64,000 nt of DNA from assembly GCA_017617805.1 (NCBI GenBank), contig JAFZVN010000035.1:40895-104894 (forward strand), read 5' to 3'. The position numbers and the translations under genes are program-made. Numbering within the stretch: the stretch's first letter is position 1; every line of letters starts with the position of its first letter. Below the pieces are notes generated by a model that was given only the letters and a program-made list of their open reading frames with translations, did no database searches and was not told the origin of the DNA. Below, one piece after another: positions 49,091 through 56,379 of this stretch. The stretch comes from Bacteroidaceae bacterium. GTDB taxonomy: Bacteria; Bacteroidota; Bacteroidia; Bacteroidales; Bacteroidaceae.

Positions 49091-49136
49091 CTTTCTTAAC
49101 TTTTAACTTTCAACTTTTCACTTTCAACCCTAAACC
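49091..49136. repeat. Heptamer tandem repeat at the end of deoD
   Basis: The run TTTTAACTTTCAACTTTTCA and onward is composed of TTTCAAC/TTTTCAC heptamers. It overlaps the last codons and stop of deoD: the final residues LKVKS and the TGA come from repeat DNA. Confidence 0.75.
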
Positions 49137-49850
49137 AATCGCAATCGCTGTTTCAAGTGCCAGCTTCATCATCTCCGTGAACGAGTTCTGCCGTTGCTCC
49201 GAAGTCAGTTCCACGTGACTCACAAACGAATCGCTGATGGTCAGCAGACAAGCCGCACGTTTTCCTAACATGTTCGCATTGTGGAACAGCGCAAAGCTCT
49301 CCATCTCCACACAATCCGTGTCTGTCCTTTCCGCTATGTCCTCCCATGTGCCCTGTGATGGGTCGCTGTAGAACACATCGCTCGAATGCACAACACTCAT
49401 CTTTAGCCCGATATTCAAATCCTCCGCTTTCTGTCGAATCAACTCATTCAGTTCCTCACTCGGATGCAGGCTGTTGGCCGTCACACCTCCTTGCACCTTA
49501 GCAAATGTCGATTCGCTCACCGCCCTTTCTGCCAACGTCACATCCATCACTTTCAACCAATCTCTGTAACTGCCAGCCGACCCAATGCGGATGATGTTCT
49601 CCACACCATAGAACTTATACAACTCATACGAGTAGATGCCAATGCTCGGCATACCCATGCCACTGGCCATCACCGACACAGGCACATCCCTGTAAGTGCC
49701 TGTATATCCTAACACATTCCTCACATCCGTCACGAGTTTGGCATCAGTCAAGAACGTGTCGGCAATAAACTTTGCTCTCAGGGGATCGCCTGGCATCAGA
49801 ACCGTCTTGGCGAAAGCACCATCAGGTGCGGAGATATGTGGTGTAGCCAT
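49110..49850 (-). CDS. deoD: Purine nucleoside phosphorylase, DeoD type
   Basis: A protein of about 246 residues starting at MATPHISAPDGAF; the longer frame (to 49925) includes the promoter and is not used. Hexameric-PNP motifs: PHISAPDGAFAKTVLMPGDP (phosphate site), ASGMGMPSIGIYSYEL, CVEMESFALFHNA (ribose/purine site) and LLTISDSFVS (catalytic Asp of the SD motif). It cleaves purine nucleosides with phosphate for salvage. The C-terminus is altered by a repeat (LKVKS). It is driven by the box at 49896-49903 and preceded by a triplicated promoter-like repeat. Confidence 0.93.
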   Translation of the reverse strand: MATPHISAPDGAFAKTVLMPGDPLRAKFIADTFLTDAKLVTDVRNVLGYTGTYRDVPVSVMASGMGMPSIGIYSYELYKFYGVENIIRIGSAGSYRDWLKVMDVTLAERAVSESTFAKVQGGVTANSLHPSEELNELIRQKAEDLNIGLKMSVVHSSDVFYSDPSQGTWEDIAERTDTDCVEMESFALFHNANMLGKRAACLLTISDSFVSHVELTSEQRQNSFTEMMKLALETAIAIGLGLKVKS

Positions 49851-49895
49851 AGTCAATAAAAAGATTAGAAAGATTGCGACATTGCATCTTGGTTG

Positions 49896-49903
49896 CAAAG
49901 ATA
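49896..49903 (-). promoter_or_regulatory. -7 box of deoD
   Basis: TATCTTTG on the minus strand about 45 bases before the ATG. An upstream TTGT lies 18 bases away and an AT-rich element (AAAAAAGTTCTTATTTTATT) further up. Confidence 0.7.
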
Positions 49904-50155
49904 GTGCAAATCGAACACAATACAAAATAAAATAAGAACTTTTTTATTTTTATTGTTGAGATGCAGCCAATCTTGGACGAAGTCAACATACGGATAAGTG
50001 AGGACAATACAAAATAAAATTGAAACTTTTTTATTTTTATTGTCGAACGAGAGTAAGTTCTTTCTCCATATTATTACGAAAGCGCAAGCGATAACGACGG
50101 AGTCAACGTTAGTGCAAATCGAACACAATACAAAATAAAATAAGACTTTTTTTTC
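49904..50155 (-). repeat. Triplicated promoter-like repeat upstream of deoD
   Basis: Three copies of the core ACAATACAAAATAAAAT...ACTTTTTTA lie at 49904-49955, 50000-50042 and 50112-50152, spaced about 100 bases. The spacers share GACGAAGTCAACAT / GACGGAGTCAACGTT, so about 2.5 tandem ~100-bp units are present. On the minus strand each gives an AT-rich upstream element, TTTTGTATTGT and a -7-like box. Only the deoD-proximal copy has an intact box (TATCTTTG); the others read TATGTTGA and TAACGTTG. Confidence 0.75.
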
Positions 50156-50608
50156 ATTCGATGATTTGAATTAATTGACGTGTTTTTAGCAGCCAGCGTA
50201 CTTGCTTTAAAACAACGGCGTTAGTAACTCAATCTAACGACGTATGAAGGCTACGATAACGACGTTATTTTTGAGGTGATGAGCTACTACTAACGGGCGA
50301 CCATCAAGAAGCAAAAAGGCCGCCTGTAAGAAGCAAGCGGTCAATCATCAAGAAGCGGGTTGATTTTCCCTTAAGGGGAATACTTGTTACCCTTAGGGGA
50401 AACAAATTTTCTGCTTAGTTATAGAAATCTTTTTACTTAACTATGGCGCAAATTTTTAGTTTACTCGCAAAAAGACCTAACAACCTAACATTCTATTCGT
50501 ATTCAATTATTAATCAATCACATACACATGTTAGGTCTTTGGATAAGACCTAACATAGACCTAACATTTTGGAGGGGGAAGGAAGGTTAGGTCCATTGTC
50601 AAGAAGCA
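50156..50608. repeat. Gene-free intergenic region with several repeat families
   Basis: I see no gene here. CATCAAGAAGC-type units occur at 50302-50312, 50325-50334 (TGTAAGAAGC), 50346-50356 and near 50597. CCCTTAAGGGG/CCCTTAGGGG motifs lie at about 50366-50401. A cluster of GACCTAACA units occurs in both orientations at 50471-50594, including the perfect inverted pair AAAGACCTAACA (50471-50482) and TGTTAGGTCTTT (50529-50540). Confidence 0.7.
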
Positions 50609-50911
50609 TCATTCTGTTTGGAACTTTCCTGTGAGCTGCTGAAGGAGGTCGGGATTGAGGTCGAGGGCACGGCGCATGTCATCTATGGCGCCCATCTTGT
50701 CCCCTCGCTCCTTGCGGAGGATGGCTCGAAGCTGATAAACCTCGGAATCTTCGGAGTGGAGCTTGTCGATTAGGGTGTCGAGATCGGCAAGTGCTTCGTC
50801 AGCCTGCTTCATGTGGAAAAGGGTCACAGCACGCTGCTTGTAAGCTGCTGCATCAGCTGGATTGGCCACAATAGCCTGAGTGGCCTGGGCAATGAGTTCG
50901 AATGGAGTCAT
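50609..50911 (-). CDS. Small TPR-like protein
   Basis: A 100-residue all-helical protein with about two to three tetratricopeptide-like units (PADAAAYKQRAVTLFHMKQADE, SEDSEVYQLRAILRKERGDK, GAIDDMRRALDLNPDLLQQL). The last unit has the typical alternation of Ala/Leu and a terminal NP. Probably a cytoplasmic adaptor. It ends 1 base after recQ and belongs to that transcript; no partner is known. Confidence 0.8.
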   Translation of the reverse strand: MTPFELIAQATQAIVANPADAAAYKQRAVTLFHMKQADEALADLDTLIDKLHSEDSEVYQLRAILRKERGDKMGAIDDMRRALDLNPDLLQQLTGKFQTE

Positions 50912-50912
50912 A

Positions 50913-52820
50913 TCATTTTAATTTTACGTTCATATCTTGGATAATCATGCGTTCCTCGGCGGTCATGCAGCGAAGAGCTTCGTCTAAGACTGCGGACTTG
51001 AGAGGAAGCTTCTTGAGGTCGGCAAGAGGATGCTCTTGACCATCGCGAAGGAAATCGGTGATGGTCTGAATGGCTTGCTGAAGTTCCGCATGGACATCAC
51101 GATGTTTCTTGCGTTCCACGCAGACATCGCACTGTCCACAGTCGTGATCGGATTGCTCACCAAAGTATTGGAGGAGCATACGGCTTCGACAAGTGTCGGT
51201 GGAGGTGACATAACGAGCCATCTCCTCGATGCGCTGCTCAAAATCAGCCTTGCGGTCGGCATAAACAATGGGAGGCAAGCGAAGAAGCTGGGTATCGATG
51301 CGAGCCACAGGATAGCCGACGGTTGGGGTCTGACGATGAGGAATGAAATCGATGATGCGGCTATGGTGGAGATCCTTGAGCTTCTGATAGACATGGTCGG
51401 CAGGCATGCCCGTGAGATGGGCAAGGAGGGTCTCCTCAATATAGACGAAGTTGGCGAAGACGCCTGGATAAGTACGCAAGATGGTCTGGATGAGGAGGTC
51501 GGTCTGCTCATCGGTCTCGTAAATGCGGTAGAGTTCTTCCTTGCGCAAGATGAAATGGAGGGCTGATTTGAACTCTTGCTCCTCGTGGTACTCAAGATAG
51601 CCTGCATTGTTGAGCAGCTGGAGGGCCGCCTCAGTCTGCACAGGGAATTGGTGAAACGTGCGACAAAAAGTCTCGATAGGAAAGTAGAACGTACGCCCTT
51701 GTGCCTCGCCTTCACCCACTTGTAGGAAGTAGGCAACATTCTCGTAGGTCTGTTTCACATAATCGGGGTCGGGGTAAGTTTCCCCCACACGCCGCCGAAG
51801 GGTTTGGAGATCTTGATGGTTGTAAAGAAGAACTGCGTAAGAGGTTTTGCCGTCGCGACCTGCTCGCCCTGCCTCCTGAAAATAAGCCTCAAGAGAGTCG
51901 GGCATATTGTAATGGATGACGAGACGGACATCGGGCTTGTCGATGCCCATGCCAAACGCGTTGGTCGCCACCATCACACGGACTCGGTTCTTCGTCCAGT
52001 TGATTTGACGGAAGTCTTTCTCTGCATTGGTCAATCCTGCATGGTAATTGCTGGCAGTGATGCCGTGTTCTTCAAGGAATCGAGCCACATCGACCGTCTG
52101 TTGACGAGTACGAGTATAAACGATGGCGCTGCCGTTGGGAACGCCCTGCAAGATGTGCAACATCTCCCCCACCCTGTCTTCCGTTTCACGCACCACATAG
52201 ATGAGGTTCTTGCGTTCGAAACTCATCGAGAAAACATTCTTCTCGCGGAAATGAAGCCGTTCCTGAATATCGTTCACCACTTTTGGCGTAGCCGTAGCCG
52301 TCAATGCCAGAATCGGAACATCATCGGAAGGAAGCAACTGTCGAATCTTGGCTATTTGAAGGTAAGAAGGACGAAAATCATACCCCCATTGCGAGATGCA
52401 ATGCGCCTCATCCACCACAATCATGCTCACCTGCCGCATGCGTTCGAGCTTGGCCATGAAAAGGTCGGAAGAGAGACGCTCTGGAGAGATGTAGAGCAAC
52501 TTGTAACCACCCAAAACCGCATTGTCGAGCACTCGAATGATGTCGTCGCGCATCATGCCTGAATAAACTGCCTCAGCCTTGACACCTCGGTTCTTCAGCT
52601 GTTGCACTTGATCCTTCATCAGCGAAATGAGCGGCGTGACCACAAGACAAAGACCCTCGCGTATCAAAGCCGGCACCTGAAAGCAGATACTCTTTCCGCC
52701 ACCCGTCGGCATGAGACCCAACGTGTCACGTCCATCGAGAACACTCCCGATGACTTCACCCTGAATGCCACGAAACGAATCGTAGCCCCAGTATTCCTTT
52801 AATACGTCAAGAGGCCGCAT
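50913..52820 (-). CDS. recQ: RecQ-family DNA helicase
   Basis: A protein of about 635 residues (start at MRPLDVLKEYWGYDSF; an upstream Met at 52847 is possible). LMPTGGGKSICFQVPAL (Walker A), VVDEAHCISQWGYDFRPSY (DEAH box with the RecQ aromatic loop) and AFGMGIDKPDVRLVIHYNMP and QEAGRAGRDG (second RecA lobe) are present. The zinc-binding Cys cluster near CGQCDVC follows. After the zinc domain there are only ~70 residues, so a classical HRDC domain seems absent. It unwinds 3'-5' in recombination and repair. The gene overlaps the end of recJ, giving a recJ-recQ repair operon. Confidence 0.92.
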   Translation of the reverse strand: MRPLDVLKEYWGYDSFRGIQGEVIGSVLDGRDTLGLMPTGGGKSICFQVPALIREGLCLVVTPLISLMKDQVQQLKNRGVKAEAVYSGMMRDDIIRVLDNAVLGGYKLLYISPERLSSDLFMAKLERMRQVSMIVVDEAHCISQWGYDFRPSYLQIAKIRQLLPSDDVPILALTATATPKVVNDIQERLHFREKNVFSMSFERKNLIYVVRETEDRVGEMLHILQGVPNGSAIVYTRTRQQTVDVARFLEEHGITASNYHAGLTNAEKDFRQINWTKNRVRVMVATNAFGMGIDKPDVRLVIHYNMPDSLEAYFQEAGRAGRDGKTSYAVLLYNHQDLQTLRRRVGETYPDPDYVKQTYENVAYFLQVGEGEAQGRTFYFPIETFCRTFHQFPVQTEAALQLLNNAGYLEYHEEQEFKSALHFILRKEELYRIYETDEQTDLLIQTILRTYPGVFANFVYIEETLLAHLTGMPADHVYQKLKDLHHSRIIDFIPHRQTPTVGYPVARIDTQLLRLPPIVYADRKADFEQRIEEMARYVTSTDTCRSRMLLQYFGEQSDHDCGQCDVCVERKKHRDVHAELQQAIQTITDFLRDGQEHPLADLKKLPLKSAVLDEALRCMTAEERMIIQDMNVKLK

Positions 52821-54540
52821 CCTCTTCGTGTGTTCTGATGTCCTCAATCAACAGCTGAACTTCACCACGCTTGCGGGTATTCTCCTCGATAGTATAAACA
52901 ATGTCAAACGCCTGCTTGGTCTTGATGTAGCGTGCCTCTGAACTCTGTCCAAAAGCAATGCCATTCATCACATTGTTAGACTTGCTATCCACCAATTCCA
53001 GCTTGATGTGCTCTTGCTGACGTCCCACCACCTTGCTCGTACCGTAATCGAATACATTCTTCGTGCAGAAGACGGGCTTGGGATTATCGGGGCCATAAGG
53101 ACGCATTCGCTTGATATCGTTGAAGAACTTGGGCGTGATTTCTTTGAAGTTGACTAAAGCATGGATGTCGAGATTGGGACGTGTCTGCTCAGGATTGATG
53201 TTCTCTTGCACATAGGCCTCGAAACGTTCCTTGAATGCAGGCACATTCTCCACTTTCATCGACAAACCTGCCGCATAAGTGTGCCCACCAAAGTTGTCGA
53301 GCAAATCCTCACAGCTCTGGATGGCTCTGTACACATCAAAGCCACTCACACTCCGTGCACTGCCTGTCACAATGTCGCCATCCAACGTCAGCACCACAGC
53401 GGGACGGAAAAACTCCTCAGTCAAACGCGATGCGACAATACCGATGACACCCTTGTGCCAATCTGCATTGTAAATAACAATGGAACTCTTGTCACCCATC
53501 TCTGGCAAACCAGCCACCAACAGACTCGCCTCCTCGGTCATGCGCTTATCCAATTCCTTGCGCTCCTCATTATAATGGTTGATGGTCTGTGCCATCTTCA
53601 ACGCCTTGTCATAGTCGCGCTCCACCAACAAATCCACAGATTCCTTGCCATTCTGGATGCGACCACTCGCATTGATACGCGGTCCAATCTTGAAGATGAT
53701 ATCGCTCATTGTCAAGTCCTTACCCGTCAGGCCACAGACCTCCAGCACAGCCTTCACACCCGTACTGGCGTTGTTGTTCAACTGCTTCAATCCATGATAG
53801 GCCAAAATGCGGTTCTCACCCATGATGGGCACGATGTCGCTGGCAATGCTGATGGCGCAGAGATCGAGCAACGGAATCAGCCGACTGAACGGGATACCGT
53901 TGCTGATGGCAAATGCCTGCATGAACTTGAAGCCCACACCACAACCAGAAAGATCGAGATAAGGATACGTGTTATCCTCCCGCTTGGCATTCAGAATCGC
54001 CACCGCAGGAGGTAACACCTCATCAGGCACATGATGATCGCAGATGATGAAATCAATGCCTTTCTCCTTGGCATACTGAATCTCCTCGATTGCCTTAATG
54101 CCGCAATCAAGCACAATCACCAACTTCACGTTTTGGTTTGCCGCATAATCCACTCCCTTCATTGAAACGCCATATCCCTCCTCACTACGGTCAGGGATGT
54201 AGCACTCCACATTAGAGTAGAACTGCGTGATACACCTATAAACCAAGGCCACCGCCGTACATCCATCCACATCGTAGTCACCATAAATCATGATGCGCTC
54301 ACGCTGCCCCATCGCCTCATTCAGCCGCTCCACCGCTTTGTCCATATCCTTCATTAGATACGGGTCGTGAAGCTCCAGCAGCTGCGGATGGAAATACTTC
54401 TTCGCCTGCTCAGCCGTGCGGATGCCGCGTGCCACGAGCATCTGCGCAATGACTGGGCTGACTCTCACTGCGTCAGCCAGTTCTGCGGCACATGCCTGGT
54501 CCTCGGTTGTTGGTGCTTCGTAATTCCATTTGTAATTCAT
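52807..54540 (-). CDS. recJ: Single-strand-specific exonuclease RecJ
   Basis: A 577-residue DHH-family nuclease. MIYGDYDVDGCTAV (motif I), VLDCGIKAIEE, FIICDHHVPDE (DHH motif) and GPRINASGRI are present, plus the DHHA1 domain (GGHTYAAGLSMK) and a C-terminal OB fold (ending LIEDIRTHEED). RecJ degrades single-stranded DNA 5'-3' and pairs with RecQ in the RecF pathway, matching the overlapping downstream gene. No promoter was assigned in the AT-rich gap upstream. Confidence 0.93.
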   Translation of the reverse strand: MNYKWNYEAPTTEDQACAAELADAVRVSPVIAQMLVARGIRTAEQAKKYFHPQLLELHDPYLMKDMDKAVERLNEAMGQRERIMIYGDYDVDGCTAVALVYRCITQFYSNVECYIPDRSEEGYGVSMKGVDYAANQNVKLVIVLDCGIKAIEEIQYAKEKGIDFIICDHHVPDEVLPPAVAILNAKREDNTYPYLDLSGCGVGFKFMQAFAISNGIPFSRLIPLLDLCAISIASDIVPIMGENRILAYHGLKQLNNNASTGVKAVLEVCGLTGKDLTMSDIIFKIGPRINASGRIQNGKESVDLLVERDYDKALKMAQTINHYNEERKELDKRMTEEASLLVAGLPEMGDKSSIVIYNADWHKGVIGIVASRLTEEFFRPAVVLTLDGDIVTGSARSVSGFDVYRAIQSCEDLLDNFGGHTYAAGLSMKVENVPAFKERFEAYVQENINPEQTRPNLDIHALVNFKEITPKFFNDIKRMRPYGPDNPKPVFCTKNVFDYGTSKVVGRQQEHIKLELVDSKSNNVMNGIAFGQSSEARYIKTKQAFDIVYTIEENTRKRGEVQLLIEDIRTHEEDAAS

Positions 54541-54801
54541 TATATGTTGTCATTTTTATAAGCTTTTTTTGTGATCAACCCTACTTTTTCTCCCCATGAA
54601 GCATCGTATCTTCCCTACTTTTCCTCCCTTCCAAAAATCGCCACGACACCTTCTATCCCAATTTACGATGTAAAATTATGAATAAAAAATGACATACACC
54701 TAATTTCCGACCAAAGAATTGCATTTTCAGGGTCATTTTCTTATAAAATCTTGACACAAATCAAGAAAATGACACTTTTTCATGATTTTTTCGCACAAAG
54801 C

Positions 54802-54832
54802 TTGACTATATAAAAAAAACTCTTTACCTTTG
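54802..54832 (+). promoter_or_regulatory. Promoter of the small RNA at 54838
   Basis: TTGA at 54802-54805, 19 bases, TACCTTTG at 54825-54832 on the plus strand, with no coding region behind it on that strand. Confidence 0.8.
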
Positions 54833-54837
54833 CAACG

Positions 54838-54903
54838 TGTTTTTCATAGTATTAGATTTAAGGTTAACAAAGGTTCGGGTTGCGGCGGCAACCCATTTTT
54901 TTG
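54838..54903 (+). ncRNA. Putative small RNA with own promoter and terminator
   Basis: About 65 nt between the predicted start and the end of a T-run. The first ~35 nt (ACGTGTTTTTCATAGTATTA and onward) are AT-rich. Then comes a perfect 7-bp hairpin GGGTTGC-GGCG-GCAACCC (54877-54894) and ATTTTTTT. It faces the oppositely oriented metal-permease gene and has no open frame of note. The AT-rich part looks to me like a sequence that recurs in Bacteroidales leaders; that is memory, not a search result. Confidence 0.6.
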
Positions 54904-54924
54904 TCCTTATGTGAAATCACAGCT

Positions 54925-56265
54925 TCACTCTATCGTAAAGCCGATACTCTCCACCGCTTCTTTGATTGATTCATCATTGATATCATCACCCTGAACAGTG
55001 GCGATACCACTTTGCAAGTCAACAGTTACAGACTCCACACCTTTGACGGTGCGGATGGCTTTTTCCGTGTTGTTTTTGCAATGGTTACAACTCATGCCTT
55101 TTATGGTATAGGTATGGGTGGCAACCTCACAATGAGATTCGTGGGAAGAATCGATTTCGCAGGAAGAATGAGAGTCGCAAGAACAATGAGATTCGTGGCA
55201 ATGGCAGTGTCCCTCATGCTCATGTCCACAAGAGCAAGTAGATTTATGTATCAGCTTCATACGCAGGACGTTGAGAAGCAAAAGAGCAAGAACTCCCGTA
55301 CAAAGCCATTCGAACCAACTGGCTACATCATGACAACAAGCATGGGTGTTGCTCAGATGATCGGTGAACCACGAGCGAGGCAAAAGATAATCGATGCCGA
55401 TTCCGAAGAGGATGGAACCACCGATAATGGCAATCAGGTAGAGGAACAAGGTCTTGCGTCCCAACACTCTGTTCACCACCAAGATAGAAGCCACGTTGCA
55501 TGCTGGTCCCGCCATCAACATGACCAGAGCAGCACCAGGAGTAAGCCCCTTAATCATCAGCGCCACGGCAATGGGGATGCTACCTGTTGCACATATATAC
55601 ATGGGCACACTGACACAGAGCACGAGAAGCATGCTCAAGAAGGTATTGTCCTTAAAAATTTCAAAGAACTCATCAGGCACCAGAACTGTGATGAGACCTG
55701 CCACGATGAGACCTACGACGAGCCATTTGCCGATGTCTTCCATCATTTCCACAAAACCAAACTTCAGGGCTTCAAGACAACGATCAGCGAAGGACAAATG
55801 CGGCTGTTCCGAATAGGCACGAGAAGCATCAGACGGAGCTATTTCTTCCGTAGTATGTTCACCGAAATTCACAAATGTTCCTCCAATCATCGCTGTAAAC
55901 AATGCTGCAATAGGACGTACCACTGCAAAGGGCAAACCCATCAGTGAATAGGTGGCGAAAATGCTGTCAACACCCGTCTGAGGCGTGGCAATCAAAAACG
56001 AAACAACCGCTCCCTTGCTGGCTCCTTCGCGTCGAAGCGACATCGCAGTGGGGATGACGCCACACGAACAAAGAGGAAGTGGAACTCCGAAGATGGCGGC
56101 ATTGAGAACGGAACGGAAAGTGTTCCCACTTAAATATCTCGCATACCATCCATCAGGAATAAAGGCATGCATGATGCCAGCCAAGAGGAAACCCAACAGC
56201 AAGTAAGGTGACATCTCGTTGACGATGCCGAGCACAGCCTCCAAAACGCTCATGATACTATCCAT
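54925..56265 (-). CDS. Heavy-metal permease with C-terminal HMA domain (SO_0444-like)
   Basis: A 446-residue protein. About eight to ten membrane helices in two repeats of the YraQ/ArsP-like permease fold (GVPLPLCSCGVIPTAMSLRR; VSVPMYICATGSIPIAVALM) carry conserved Cys. A strongly Cys/His-rich linker follows (about 345-375: CSCGHEHEGHCHCHESHCSC). The C-terminal 70 residues are an HMA domain with GMSCNHCKNNTEKA. It should export Cu/Zn or a similar ion, with the linker as metal sponge. The promoter box TACCTTTG is at 56293-56300. Confidence 0.9.
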   Translation of the reverse strand: MDSIMSVLEAVLGIVNEMSPYLLLGFLLAGIMHAFIPDGWYARYLSGNTFRSVLNAAIFGVPLPLCSCGVIPTAMSLRREGASKGAVVSFLIATPQTGVDSIFATYSLMGLPFAVVRPIAALFTAMIGGTFVNFGEHTTEEIAPSDASRAYSEQPHLSFADRCLEALKFGFVEMMEDIGKWLVVGLIVAGLITVLVPDEFFEIFKDNTFLSMLLVLCVSVPMYICATGSIPIAVALMIKGLTPGAALVMLMAGPACNVASILVVNRVLGRKTLFLYLIAIIGGSILFGIGIDYLLPRSWFTDHLSNTHACCHDVASWFEWLCTGVLALLLLNVLRMKLIHKSTCSCGHEHEGHCHCHESHCSCDSHSSCEIDSSHESHCEVATHTYTIKGMSCNHCKNNTEKAIRTVKGVESVTVDLQSGIATVQGDDINDESIKEAVESIGFTIE

Positions 56266-56292
56266 ACGAATTCATTCTTTTCAAATTTGCTG

Positions 56293-56300
56293 CAAAGGTA
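56293..56300 (-). promoter_or_regulatory. -7 box of the metal permease
   Basis: TACCTTTG on the minus strand, about 30 bases before the ATG at 56265. Confidence 0.75.
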
Positions 56301-56331
56301 CGGTTTTTCTTTCGCAATTGGGGCACGAAAT

Positions 56332-56362
56332 TTGGAGATATGGGGAAAAGATGCTAACTTTG
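56332..56362 (+). promoter_or_regulatory. Promoter of the 56380 gene
   Basis: TTGG at 56332-56335, 19 bases, TAACTTTG at 56355-56362 on the plus strand, 17 bases before the ATG at 56380. It rules out the longer frame from 56287. Confidence 0.8.
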
Positions 56363-56379
56363 CCATCAAACTAAAACAA

